From Mageeibacillus sp. UBA5770 (lineage in GTDB: Bacteria; Bacillota_A; Clostridia; Saccharofermentanales; Saccharofermentanaceae): 33,893 nt of DNA. The notes beneath the pieces were generated by a model. The model did not search any database and was not told the DNA's origin. It saw only the letters and a list, made by a program, of their open reading frames with translations. Made by a program: the position numbers and the translations under genes. Positions 1 through 7,808 of the stretch are shown piece by piece. Positions within the stretch are counted from its first letter, which is position 1. Each line of letters starts with the position of its first letter. The stretch spans positions 14,077 through 47,969 of the forward strand of contig DIEQ01000076.1 of NCBI GenBank assembly GCA_002418705.1, written 5' to 3'.

Positions 1-106
1 CAGAAATGATTTCGCCCTTAAAGCGCACGCGGCCGCCGCGAATCAGGTCCCTGATCTGCGATCTCGTTCCATATCCTGAATTTGCAAGCACTCTATCTAT
101 TCTCAT
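1..106 (-). CDS. RsuA/RluB-family 16S/23S rRNA pseudouridine synthase, N-terminal fragment
   Basis: Only the first 35 codons are inside the window; the gene continues past base 1. The peptide begins MRIDRVLANSGYGTR and continues through an S4 RNA-binding motif (RSQIRDLIRGGRVRF), the usual N-terminus of RsuA/RluB-type enzymes that convert uridine to pseudouridine in rRNA. The catalytic domain is not visible, so RsuA cannot be told from RluB/RluF. The ATG at 106 fits the family N-terminus well. A TATAAT box lies only 6 bp upstream of it, so the transcript may start at or next to the ATG. The gene is divergent from the Smr gene. Confidence 0.8.
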   Translation of the reverse strand, partial: MRIDRVLANSGYGTRSQIRDLIRGGRVRFKGEIIS

Positions 107-112
107 AAGTGC

Positions 113-141
113 ATTATAGCAAATTCCGGAACAGTTGCACC
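113..141 (-). promoter_or_regulatory. Extended -10 promoter of the pseudouridine synthase gene
   Basis: On the minus strand TGcTATAAT ends at 113, giving a perfect extended -10. The -35 position 17 bp upstream (136-141) reads GGTGCA and is weak. Only six bases separate the -10 box from the ATG at 106, so there is no room for a leader or a ribosome binding site if this promoter is used. Confidence 0.5.
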
Positions 142-165
142 GACGAAAGTGAATTGTGGTATAAT
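135..165 (+). promoter_or_regulatory. Promoter of the Smr-domain gene
   Basis: TTGCAC (135-140) and TATAAT (160-165) are separated by 19 bp. The -10 is preceded by TGg, so it is an extended -10 that tolerates the long spacer. Transcription would start near 172 and leave a leader of about 160 nt before the chosen ATG. The leader holds a few short inverted repeats but no structure I can name. Confidence 0.5.
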
Positions 166-332
166 AGATCTATAAGTGCGTTGATATGAGACGCAATCCT
201 TTTTATAACGATTTTCGGGGAAACAATCAGTTTTAGAGGGTATCATAGGAAGCATTTTCCCTATAGCGCAATTTTCTGAACTTGTCGAATTTCGGTTCGA
301 AGGTTTGTGCGGTTGTGATCTGCGAGGTATAT

Positions 333-677
333 ATGGCAGCAAGTATTATCAATATTGAAGAAGGAATGCCTAAAGTAGACGGCGCTATAAAGAAGCTCAA
401 GCTTGAGCTCAATACAATGCGTCGAATCGGGATTCATCAGGTAAAGGTGATTCATGGTTACGGATCTACCGGCTGCGGCGGATCTTTGAAGTCAGCAACT
501 CACGAATGTCTGCGCATTATGAAAAGTGAGGGCAGAATTAAGGGTTTCTGTCCGGGCGAGCAGTTTGGTCCTTTTGAGAAGACCGGAAGATCGCTTATTG
601 AAATGTGCCCTGCGTTCCGTAATGATCCGGACTGGGCAAGAGCGAATGACGGTGTTACGATTGTCGTCTTGAAGTAA
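333..677 (+). CDS. Small stand-alone Smr-domain protein (114 aa)
   Basis: The protein has the core of the Smr (small MutS-related) domain: HGYGSTGCGG, then LKSATHECLRIMKSEGRI, then PGEQFGPFEKTG. In other families Smr domains act as nucleases on DNA or RNA or bind branched DNA or collided ribosomes. The glycine-rich HGxGxxxGG loop is intact. The reading frame stays open upstream to an ATG at 282, but those extra 17 residues do not resemble the family, and a GAGG sits just before the ATG at 333, so I place the start there. The gene is monocistronic, between its own promoter and the terminator at 701-736. The cellular role is unknown. Confidence 0.75.
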   Translation: MAASIINIEEGMPKVDGAIKKLKLELNTMRRIGIHQVKVIHGYGSTGCGGSLKSATHECLRIMKSEGRIKGFCPGEQFGPFEKTGRSLIEMCPAFRNDPDWARANDGVTIVVLK

Positions 678-700
678 TCTTCCCCTATACATGTAAGCAA

Positions 701-736
701 AGCTCTCCGCGATTCATTTTGGCGGAGGGCTTTTTT
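701..736 (+). terminator. Rho-independent terminator after the Smr gene
   Basis: A 10-bp stem, AGCTCTCCGC (701-710) with GCGGAGGGCT (722-731) including one G-U pair, is followed by a run of six T. It separates the Smr gene from the phosphate operon. Confidence 0.85.
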
Positions 737-760
737 GTGTCTGGAATTTTGCTGGCGGTT

Positions 761-834
761 TTACATGAACATAACATAAACCTTACAGAACTTTACTTCG
801 GACTAATCCCCGCCTAAATTTTCGTTGTTATGAT
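761..834 (+). promoter_or_regulatory. PHO box array and promoter of the pst-pho operon
   Basis: Four TTACAT-like hexamers run in the same direction: TTACAT at 761, TAACAT at 772, TTACAG at 783 and TTACTT at 793. Starts are 11, 11 and 10 bp apart, one helical turn, matching the TT(A/C/T)ACA direct repeats bound by PhoP dimers in Bacillus. An extended -10 (TGtTATGAT) lies at 826-834, about 30 bp after the last repeat. There is no good -35, as expected for an activated promoter. Expression should therefore rise when phosphate is scarce. Confidence 0.8.
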
Positions 835-864
835 TAGGCTACAAACATAAAGGAGGATCAGTAA

Positions 865-1770
865 ATGACGAAAAAAGGTAAGGCAGTTCTTGCCGTTATA
901 ATTACATCTATAATGCTTATGGGCGTTTCGGCATGCGGTGAAGTGTCCGTTGCAACAGTTGCAACACAGACAGCGACAGCGGCAGCGGCGACAACGGCAC
1001 CGGCATCTGAAACAACCCCGGAATCATCACTAAGCGGTTCTTTGACACTCACCGGCTCAACCTCCATGGCGGATGTTACTACAGCACTTGCGGAGGCTTT
1101 CATGGCAAAGAACCAGGATGTTACGGTATCTGTCGGCGGCAATGGTTCAGGCGAAGGCCCCACTGCAGTAAACGATGGAACGGCACAGATCGGACTGCTC
1201 TCAAGAAATCTCAAAGATACAGAGTCACCTGAGGCTTTTGAAAAAGTTATCATTGGCTTTGACGGAATAGCGGTCATAGTGAATGCACAGGCCGGCGTTG
1301 ACACACTGACATCAGAGCAGGTTACGAAGATTTATAAAGGTGAAATCACCAATTGGAAAGATGTCGGCGGCCAGGATGCTCAGATTCAGTGTATAGGACG
1401 CGAGGCTGCATCAGGAACACGCGGCGCTTTTGAAGAGCTCATGGAGATTGAAGACATTGCTGTATATGCTGAAGAGCAGAACTCAACAGGTAATGTAAAG
1501 CAGGCTGTCGCAGGAAATCCGAATGCGATCGGATATGTATCCCTGTCAGCTGTCGATGATACGATCGTAGCTATTAAGTTAAATGGTGTTGAGGCTTCTG
1601 AAGAAACTGTCAAAGCAGGTGATTATTCTCTTCAGCGCCCCTTCGTTATGATAACAAAGACCGGAACAACGGATGAACTTACAACAGCTTTCCTTGACTT
1701 CGTATTCAGTGATGCAGGTATGCAGATTGTCCTCGATGATGGAATTGTTCCGAATCCCGGCAGAAGCTGA
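865..1770 (+). CDS. pstS: Phosphate ABC transporter substrate-binding lipoprotein PstS
   Basis: This is the extracellular phosphate receptor of the high-affinity Pst importer. A lysine-rich start and hydrophobic stretch end in the lipobox VSAC with Cys24, so the protein should be lipid-anchored outside the membrane. An Ala/Thr-rich linker (about residues 25-55) leads to the binding domain, which opens with LTGSTSM and contains NGSGEG, IGLLSRNL, TNWKDVGG and GREAASGTRGAFE, the residues that ring phosphate in this family. The length (301 aa) is normal. AGGAGG at 851-856 decides the ATG at 865. It is the first gene of the operon, behind the PHO boxes, with pstC 7 bp downstream. Confidence 0.95.
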   Translation: MTKKGKAVLAVIITSIMLMGVSACGEVSVATVATQTATAAAATTAPASETTPESSLSGSLTLTGSTSMADVTTALAEAFMAKNQDVTVSVGGNGSGEGPTAVNDGTAQIGLLSRNLKDTESPEAFEKVIIGFDGIAVIVNAQAGVDTLTSEQVTKIYKGEITNWKDVGGQDAQIQCIGREAASGTRGAFEELMEIEDIAVYAEEQNSTGNVKQAVAGNPNAIGYVSLSAVDDTIVAIKLNGVEASEETVKAGDYSLQRPFVMITKTGTTDELTTAFLDFVFSDAGMQIVLDDGIVPNPGRS

Positions 1771-1777
1771 AGAATGA

Positions 1778-3148
1778 ATGAGAGGTATTACCTTGGAAAC
1801 GATTACGCATAATGTTCTCCGGGGGGAAAACAAAGCCAGGCGCAAAGGTTTGCGCCTGGCTGGTTTCCTGTTCGGAATTCTGGGAATAAGCTCAATTCTG
1901 TTACCCTTTTCGTCTTTCCTGTTTGAGATATATATCGTTCGCATGACCGGTATTCAACTCCTTCTTTATAATATAAGGCTTGGTCCGGATCTCTTAATCC
2001 AGATACCCTTAGGTATGCGGATTTGTCTTGTCCTGTCAATTGTGCTTTCTGCTTCCGGACTTGTCCTTTTATTCCTGAAAAAATATCTGTATGCCAGTCT
2101 GGCCCTTTTTGGTGCAGCAGCTGCAGCCTTCATTGAGGTGATATTTGTATCTGAAATAACACAGGCTGCTTCGAGGGCTGGCCTGTCAGCAGCCGGCGGC
2201 AGTATGCTTTACGGATGGATCGTATTTTCCCTCTTTACTCTGATCAGTGCTGTCCTTGCCCTTTCCATAAACGGGCTTGAGAAGTCGGCAGAGATGATTT
2301 TTAAGCTGTCAGCCAGTATTTCGATAGGCCTTGTCCTTATTATAACCGTGTATATGTTCATCTACGGTTCACCGGCCATCCTTGAAATCGGACTTGGAAA
2401 TTTTCTCTTCGGAACGGCATGGAAACCAACAGCCTCCAATCCTCAGTTCGGCATCCTTTATATGATACTGGCATCCCTGATAGGGTGTATCGGCGCAATA
2501 GCCATAGGTGTGCCGATTGGATTGATGACAGCTGTTTTCCTGGCTGAAATTGCTCCTGGCTGGGTTAAGTCGGTTGTTCGTCCTGCTGTTGAACTTCTGG
2601 CAGGTATCCCGTCTGTTATTTACGGATTCTGGGGAATGAAGCTGGTAGTGCCGCTGATAAGGACTACATTTACAAAACTTGGCTACAGTACCACCGGTTC
2701 AGGACTGCTGGCCGTTATCCTTATCCTTTCCATTATGATTCTGCCTACAATTGTAAGTGTTGCGGAGACTGCACTAAAAAGTGTACCTCAGGCATATACG
2801 GAAGCATCCCTGGCTCTGGGAAATACAAAAATATCTACCATATTTGCAGTTCAGATACCGGCAGCCCGCTCGGGAATTCTAGCCGGAGTCATTCTCGGTG
2901 TCGGAAGGGCCATTGGTGAGACCATGGCCGTAATCATGGTTGCAGGCAATATTGTTCAGCTTCCCGGGCTCTTTTCTTCGGTGCGCCCCATGACGGCCGG
3001 TATTGCTTTTGAAATGGGGTATGCAGAGGCCGGCCTGCACCGGCAATCCCTTTTCGGGATCGGACTTGTCCTGTTTGTATTCATCATGCTTGTAAATATC
3101 ACCTTCACCTTTATTTCAAAGAGGGGAGTGCAAATGGATGCGAAATAA
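1778..3148 (+). CDS. pstC: Phosphate ABC transporter permease PstC with an N-terminal membrane extension
   Basis: The C-terminal 290 residues are a standard PstC permease, starting near residue 171 (FKLSASISIGLVLI). They contain the family loops FGTAWKP, VELLAGIPSVIYGFWG and the coupling-helix segment EASLALGNTK, which contacts PstB. In front of this lie about 165 extra residues with some four hydrophobic segments (about 26-53, 82-100, 105-125 and 143-164). Together they make 456 aa against roughly 290-310 for usual PstC. The ATG at 1778 has a poor ribosome site; a TTG at 1793 preceded by GAGAGG is an equally good start and would shorten the protein by 5 residues. The first codons hold a 13-bp perfect inverted repeat. 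The gene overlaps pstA by 11 bp. Confidence 0.92.
   Translation: MRGITLETITHNVLRGENKARRKGLRLAGFLFGILGISSILLPFSSFLFEIYIVRMTGIQLLLYNIRLGPDLLIQIPLGMRICLVLSIVLSASGLVLLFLKKYLYASLALFGAAAAAFIEVIFVSEITQAASRAGLSAAGGSMLYGWIVFSLFTLISAVLALSINGLEKSAEMIFKLSASISIGLVLIITVYMFIYGSPAILEIGLGNFLFGTAWKPTASNPQFGILYMILASLIGCIGAIAIGVPIGLMTAVFLAEIAPGWVKSVVRPAVELLAGIPSVIYGFWGMKLVVPLIRTTFTKLGYSTTGSGLLAVILILSIMILPTIVSVAETALKSVPQAYTEASLALGNTKISTIFAVQIPAARSGILAGVILGVGRAIGETMAVIMVAGNIVQLPGLFSSVRPMTAGIAFEMGYAEAGLHRQSLFGIGLVLFVFIMLVNITFTFISKRGVQMDAK
1834..1861 (+). repeat. Perfect 13-bp inverted repeat inside the start of pstC
   Basis: AGCCAGGCGCAAA (1834-1846) is followed after GG by its exact reverse complement (1849-1861). 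It is GC-rich, lies 64 bp after the pstS stop codon within pstC codons 19-28, and has no T-run after it, so it is not an intrinsic terminator. It could stabilise the 3' end of pstS mRNA or slow ribosomes or polymerase entering pstC. That role is inferred from position only. Confidence 0.7.
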
Positions 3149-3998
3149 GAAAAAAGACATCGTTCTTGGCTCTCTTATCTGGATTTCCGCCGCCGTTACG
3201 GTTTCAGTCCTGATTGCAATCCTGGGTTACATACTCTATAACGGTATTCCTCATATGACATGGGATTTCCTGTCGGGCACGTATTCCGCAGCCAAGAACG
3301 GAAGCAAGGGCATTTTGCCTATGATCATCAATACAATCTATATTATTCTTCTCAGTCTTCTGCTTGCCACCCCTGTCGGCATAGGCAGTGCGATTTATCT
3401 GACACAATATGCCCGGCAGGGCCGACTGGTCGCTTTTGTCAGGTTTGCGACTGAAGTCCTTTCCGGTATTCCGTCCATCCTTTTCGGTTTGTTCGGATAT
3501 GCGGTTTTTGTCGTACTTTTCCAACTCAAACTGTCAATCATTTCCGGTAGTCTTACCATGATGATCTGCATTCTTCCAACCATTGTACGTACGACCGAAG
3601 AAGCACTTCTGGCTGTTCCTTCATCCTACAAAGAAGGTGCAATGGCATTGGGTACCGGTAAGCTGCGTGTGACAATGGGAATTGTACTCCCTTGTGCAAT
3701 GCCCGGTGTGCTCACAGGCATTATCCTTGCCATGGGTCGAATCGTCGGGGAGACAGCCGCTCTGTTGTTTACCGTTGGTGTTTCGGGCAATGCAATGCCG
3801 AAGGGTGACAATGCTTTTGACGCGCTTTTCGGCCATATTCTTGAGCAGGGGAATACGCTCGCACTTCATCTGTATAACTCCGCGATGAACGGCAAAGATC
3901 CCGTTTCTGTACCGTTCGCTACGGCTTCTGCATTGCTGATACTCGTGTTTTGTCTGAACCGCCTGGCTGGGTTTTTGTCCCGCCGCCTTAAAAAATGA
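3138..3998 (+). CDS. pstA: Phosphate ABC transporter permease PstA
   Basis: This is the second membrane subunit of the Pst importer, paired with PstC. It has about six membrane segments, the PstA loops [11 protein letters not shown] and [15 protein letters not shown], and the coupling-helix motif [13 protein letters not shown] for contact with PstB. The length (286 aa) is typical. The start overlaps the last 11 bases of pstC, with GAGG at 3121-3124 upstream, so translation is probably coupled. It ends 13 bp before pstB. Confidence 0.95.
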   Translation: MRNKKKDIVLGSLIWISAAVTVSVLIAILGYILYNGIPHMTWDFLSGTYSAAKNGSKGILPMIINTIYIILLSLLLATPVGIGSAIYLTQYARQGRLVAFVRFATEVLSGIPSILFGLFGYAVFVVLFQLKLSIISGSLTMMICILPTIVRTTEEALLAVPSSYKEGAMALGTGKLRVTMGIVLPCAMPGVLTGIILAMGRIVGETAALLFTVGVSGNAMPKGDNAFDALFGHILEQGNTLALHLYNSAMNGKDPVSVPFATASALLILVFCLNRLAGFLSRRLKK

Positions 3999-4011
3999 AC
4001 AGGAGAAAAAA

Positions 4012-4770
4012 ATGAGTAAAACGAAAATCAGTATTGAACATCTGAATCTTTTTTACGAGGACTTCCAGGCTTTGAAGGATGTTAACCTCGATATCAAAGA
4101 ACGTGAGATTACAGCCTTTATCGGACCTTCCGGCTGCGGTAAATCTACCTGTATCAAGACTCTTAACCGTATGAATGATCTGGTACCCGGCTGCCGTGTT
4201 GAAGGGACAATTATGATTGAAGATCAGGATATCTACAGCAGGGACTGTGATGTCACACTCCTTCGCAAACGCGCGGGCATGGTTTTTCAAAAGCCGAATC
4301 CATTTCCCATGACCATATATGATAATATTGCTTATGGACCCCGTGTACATGGCATGCGCAATAAAGCCGACCTGGATGTCGTTGTTGAACAGGCTTTGAC
4401 AAATGCAGCGTTATGGGATGAGGTGAAGGACCGTCTTAAAGGTTCTGCACTCGGCATATCCGGCGGACAGCAGCAGCGGCTGTGTATTGCCCGGGCTCTG
4501 GCGGTTGAACCGGACATCCTTCTAATGGATGAGCCTACTTCCGCACTTGACCCTATATCCACACTTAAAATTGAAGACCTTATGTATGATTTAAAGCAGA
4601 AATACACAGTTATCATCGTGACACACAACATGCAGCAGGCCGTTCGTATTTCCGACAAAACAGCTTTTTTCCTTCTCGGGGAAATTGTGGAGTATGGATC
4701 GACGATAGAACTTTTTGATAATCCAAAACACAAAAAGACAGAAGATTATGTAACAGGCCGTTTCGGCTGA
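4012..4770 (+). CDS. pstB: Phosphate ABC transporter ATP-binding protein PstB
   Basis: This is the cytoplasmic ATPase that powers phosphate uptake through PstC/PstA. Walker [10 protein letters not shown] is at residues 38-46, the ABC signature ISGGQ at 149-153, Walker B ILLMDEP at 169-175, and the switch histidine in VTHNM near 203. The stretch KTLNRMNDL right after Walker A and [14 protein letters not shown] at the Q-loop are diagnostic of PstB among ABC proteins. The length of 252 aa is normal. The ribosome site AGGAG lies at 4000-4004. Confidence 0.97.
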   Translation: MSKTKISIEHLNLFYEDFQALKDVNLDIKEREITAFIGPSGCGKSTCIKTLNRMNDLVPGCRVEGTIMIEDQDIYSRDCDVTLLRKRAGMVFQKPNPFPMTIYDNIAYGPRVHGMRNKADLDVVVEQALTNAALWDEVKDRLKGSALGISGGQQQRLCIARALAVEPDILLMDEPTSALDPISTLKIEDLMYDLKQKYTVIIVTHNMQQAVRISDKTAFFLLGEIVEYGSTIELFDNPKHKKTEDYVTGRFG

Positions 4771-4802
4771 TTAAAATTAAGATAAAAATGCAGGAGGTAA
4801 TT

Positions 4803-5462
4803 ATGGTTGTCAGAGGCGGATTCGATAAGGAACTTGATAATATACATGCTCAGATTATACGCATGGGAACGCTGACGCAGAATGCAATTGAAGATGCGGT
4901 CACGGCTCTTGTTGAAATGGATATAGAGAAGGCAAAACGCGTAATTGCTCAGGATGATGTAATTGATGCTATGGAAAGGGATATCGACCAGGCCTGCGTT
5001 GAACTGATCGCCAGACAGCAGCCGGTAGCAAGGGATCTGCGCGACACAATTTCGACGCTTAAGCTGATAACTGACCTGGAAAGAATTGCCGATCATGCAA
5101 GCGATATATCTGAAAAAGTATTGATTCTCGATTCGTTCCATACAAGTATTATGATACCTGCCGACCTGATCCGCATGTCAGACATGTCACAGATGATGAT
5201 TCGGTCTGCGCTTGAGTCCTATGTGACAAAAAATGAAGAAACTGCAGCCCTGGTTGTGCATATGGACGACAAAGTAGATGCGTTATATGATAAAGTAAAA
5301 GCATATCTTATTAAGAGGATGCGTCAGGATCCTGACAGTATTGAGCTGCTTACAGAAATTCTTCTCGTATGCAAGTATTTTGAGCGTATCTCCGATCACG
5401 CACAGAATGTTGCCGAATGGGTTCTTTTCTATATTCGCGGCAGGAGGCCGGACCAGTTATGA
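4803..5462 (+). CDS. phoU: Phosphate signalling protein PhoU
   Basis: PhoU links Pst transporter activity to the PhoR kinase and keeps the Pho response off when phosphate is plentiful. The protein shows the two repeated three-helix units, each with its metal-binding E/DxxxD-type motif: TDLERIADHASDI and CKYFERISDHAQNV. The frame is open from an ATG at 4788, but AGGAGG at 4792-4797 lies after that codon and 5 bp before the ATG at 4803, so the true product has 219 aa. Its stop codon overlaps the response regulator start (ATGA, 5459-5462). Confidence 0.95.
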   Translation: MVVRGGFDKELDNIHAQIIRMGTLTQNAIEDAVTALVEMDIEKAKRVIAQDDVIDAMERDIDQACVELIARQQPVARDLRDTISTLKLITDLERIADHASDISEKVLILDSFHTSIMIPADLIRMSDMSQMMIRSALESYVTKNEETAALVVHMDDKVDALYDKVKAYLIKRMRQDPDSIELLTEILLVCKYFERISDHAQNVAEWVLFYIRGRRPDQL

Positions 5463-6283
5463 GTAATAGCCCGTTGATCGTTCTTGTCGAAGACGATGCC
5501 GTCATTGCAGAACTGATTGAATACAACCTTACCAGTGAAGGTTTTGAAGTGAAAAGCTTTCGAAACGGTGCTGCCATGCTTGCTGCACTTCCCGGAATTG
5601 AAGGTATCTGTCTTTTCATACTTGATATTATGCTTCCTGGCATGGATGGATTCGAAATCTGCAGGCACATAAAAGAGTCGCAGAAGTACCCGCTGGTACC
5701 GATTGTTATGCTTACGGCTCGCGGCACAGAAAGCGACAAGGTTAAAGGCCTTGAAGCCGGTGCTGATGACTATATAACAAAGCCGTTCGGCATCCGGGAA
5801 TTTCTTGCAAGGGTAAATGCCCAGGTCAGGCGATACAATACATCCGTTCAGATGCAGGGCTCTGTTGCCGAAGTTTCGGATATTCAGACCGGAACTCCGC
5901 AGACGGCGGCTGTGCCGTCCGGGATTTTTCAGGACCAGATCGGCCGGGCCTCCATCAAGGCAGGTAAGCTTGAAATGGCGGGTATCCTTCTTGATGATAT
6001 ACGGCATCGCGTCTATATTTCCGGCCGTGAGATTGAAACGACGAACAGGGAATATGAGCTGTTAAAATTCCTGATGCAGAACAGGGGCGTAGCGTATTCA
6101 AGGGATGATTTGCTGAATCACGTGTGGGGATATGAATATTCGGGAGAAACCCGTACGGTTGATGTACATATCCGACAGCTTCGCCGTAAAATAGAAAAAG
6201 ATGATGCCAACCCTGTTATTATTGAAACGGTCAGAGGACGAGGCTATCGTTTCTGTGAGGGCGAAGAACCTGCGAAAGGATAA
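5459..6283 (+). CDS. phoP: PhoB/PhoP-family response regulator (OmpR type)
   Basis: This is the transcription factor of the phosphate-starvation pair and the expected binder of the PHO boxes at 761-798. The receiver domain has the acidic pair DD at 12-13, phospho-acceptor Asp56 (LDIMLPGMDG), Thr86 and Lys108 (TKPFG). The C-terminal winged helix (about 178-270) has LNHVWGYEYSGETRTVDVHI and VRGRGYRF. The linker between the domains is some 45 residues, longer than the usual 10-20. The ATG at 5459 overlaps the phoU stop; an in-frame ATG at 5417 lies inside phoU and has no ribosome site. GGAGG is at 5443-5447. Confidence 0.93.
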   Translation: MSNSPLIVLVEDDAVIAELIEYNLTSEGFEVKSFRNGAAMLAALPGIEGICLFILDIMLPGMDGFEICRHIKESQKYPLVPIVMLTARGTESDKVKGLEAGADDYITKPFGIREFLARVNAQVRRYNTSVQMQGSVAEVSDIQTGTPQTAAVPSGIFQDQIGRASIKAGKLEMAGILLDDIRHRVYISGREIETTNREYELLKFLMQNRGVAYSRDDLLNHVWGYEYSGETRTVDVHIRQLRRKIEKDDANPVIIETVRGRGYRFCEGEEPAKG

Positions 6284-6286
6284 TGA

Positions 6287-7723
6287 ATGCTCAAAAAACT
6301 TCAGATTTTTCTCGTGCTTATTGTGCTCTTGTCGATTTCGATAACGGGCATTTTTTGCATTTATTTTCTTTCAAGTTATTCTGACAGGATGAATGAGCAA
6401 TTCCTGGCTTCGGCAAGCGAACTTTTTGTGCGCGAAGTTGCCGGAGGAAGCAGTTACGATGAAGCCAGTGCTTACTGCCAGGCTGTTTTTGCTGATGAAT
6501 CAGATAATCTTCGAATTACAATTATAAGTAATGATGGAACCGTGCTGTATGACAACCAGCAGTCTGCATCAGCAATGGAGAACCATGCAGATCGTGAAGA
6601 GGTTAAGTCTGCCCTTTCCACACAGGGGACAGCTACTCAAAAGCGTCACAGTTCTACGCTCGACGCTGATATGCTGTACATGGCAAGGTATTATTCGGAT
6701 TTGGATCAGGTAATTCGTACATCTATACCGCTCGTGTTTTATCAGGCAGGCGTACAGCAGCTTCAGGTTACTTTTGGCTCTGTAATGGTTGGTTCGGTTA
6801 TCCTCCTCATTGCTGTAAGCTACATATATACAAAACGATTGACACGTCCGCTGTTTGAACTGCAGAGTGCAGCTGAGACGATGGCCGGTGCTAATTACTC
6901 GGCTCGTGTTAAAGTGAATTCGAACGATGAAATCGGAGCTCTTTCGGCTGCATTTAACAGTATGGCGGATCAGCTTGAAAAGGAAGTACATGAGCTTGAA
7001 GAGAAGAACGAGCGGCTCGCAGAACTTCAGCTGATGCGTTCTGAGTTTGTAGCGAATGTAAGCCATGAACTCAAGACACCTCTGACATCCATACGTGGTT
7101 TTGTTGATACCTTAAGGAATGGACGAATTGTTGATCCGGCTGTACAGGCCCGTTTCCTCGAAATCATTGACATCGAAGCGGAAAGGCTTCACCAGCTGAT
7201 CAGCGATATCCTGCAGCTTTCTGAAATCGAAGGTATGGAAAGTGATCTGGAGCTTCAGAAATTTGATCTGTCCGCGCTGCTCGATGATGTCGCGACACTT
7301 CTTGATGATAAGGCAGGCGAACGCCAGGTATCCATTATTGTTGAGGACAGTGAACCCCTGCCGGTACTGGCAAGCCAATACCGGATCAAGCAAATCCTTA
7401 TCAATCTGGCCGATAATGCAATCAAATACAACCGACAGGGCGGACGGGTATACATCCGTGCAACTCGCGAGCCTGACAGGATGGTTGCGATCCGTGTCAG
7501 GGATACCGGTGAAGGAATTCCGGCCGATCACCTGGCTCGTGTTTTTGAGCGGTTCTATCGCGTCGACAAGAGTCATTCGCGTGAAATGGGCGGAACGGGG
7601 CTCGGTCTCTCGATAGTCAAGCATATTGCACAGCTTTATGATGGGACAGCAACCGTTGAAAGCACCCCGGGCGTCGGGAGTGTCTTTACAGTCAGACTGC
7701 AGATAGCTGATGACCTTCACTGA
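6287..7723 (+). CDS. phoR: PhoR-type sensor histidine kinase
   Basis: This is the membrane kinase partner of the preceding regulator, 3 bp away. Membrane segments at about 5-28 and 159-182 flank an outside sensor region with a PAS/Cache-like signature (DGTVLYDN, MENHADREEV). A HAMP linker follows (about 183-235), then the dimerisation helix with phospho-acceptor His260 (VSHELKTPL), Asn377 in the N box (LADNAIKYN), G1 DTGEG (406-410) and G2 GGTGLGLS (435-442). All catalytic residues are present. There is no separate cytoplasmic PAS domain, so at 478 aa it is shorter than Bacillus PhoR (about 580). Confidence 0.93.
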   Translation: MLKKLQIFLVLIVLLSISITGIFCIYFLSSYSDRMNEQFLASASELFVREVAGGSSYDEASAYCQAVFADESDNLRITIISNDGTVLYDNQQSASAMENHADREEVKSALSTQGTATQKRHSSTLDADMLYMARYYSDLDQVIRTSIPLVFYQAGVQQLQVTFGSVMVGSVILLIAVSYIYTKRLTRPLFELQSAAETMAGANYSARVKVNSNDEIGALSAAFNSMADQLEKEVHELEEKNERLAELQLMRSEFVANVSHELKTPLTSIRGFVDTLRNGRIVDPAVQARFLEIIDIEAERLHQLISDILQLSEIEGMESDLELQKFDLSALLDDVATLLDDKAGERQVSIIVEDSEPLPVLASQYRIKQILINLADNAIKYNRQGGRVYIRATREPDRMVAIRVRDTGEGIPADHLARVFERFYRVDKSHSREMGGTGLGLSIVKHIAQLYDGTATVESTPGVGSVFTVRLQIADDLH

Positions 7724-7760
7724 TATGATCAAATGATATGCACTCCCGGAACAATTATTT

Positions 7761-7769
7761 TGTTATAAT
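7761..7769 (+). promoter_or_regulatory. Extended -10 promoter of the uracil-DNA glycosylase gene
   Basis: TGtTATAAT is a perfect extended -10. No convincing -35 lies 16-18 bp upstream. Transcription would begin near 7776. The in-frame TTG at 7770 lies inside this promoter, so it cannot be the start codon. Confidence 0.5.
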
Positions 7770-7808
7770 TTGAGCAATTGGTTATACGTCATTTTAGATA
7801 GGAGTGTG

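Noticed and set aside
186..236. A 16-codon reading frame starting ATG AGA CGC in the leader of the Smr gene
   Set aside because: There is no ribosome binding site in front of it and no similarity I recognise; it is short enough to occur by chance.
282..332. N-terminal extension of the Smr protein from an ATG at 282
   Set aside because: The extra residues do not fit the family and the site lacks a Shine-Dalgarno, while the ATG at 333 has GAGG upstream.
7770..7808. TTG start that would lengthen the uracil-DNA glycosylase by 13 residues
   Set aside because: The codon lies within or directly beside the TATAAT box, upstream of the probable transcription start, and the added residues do not match the family.
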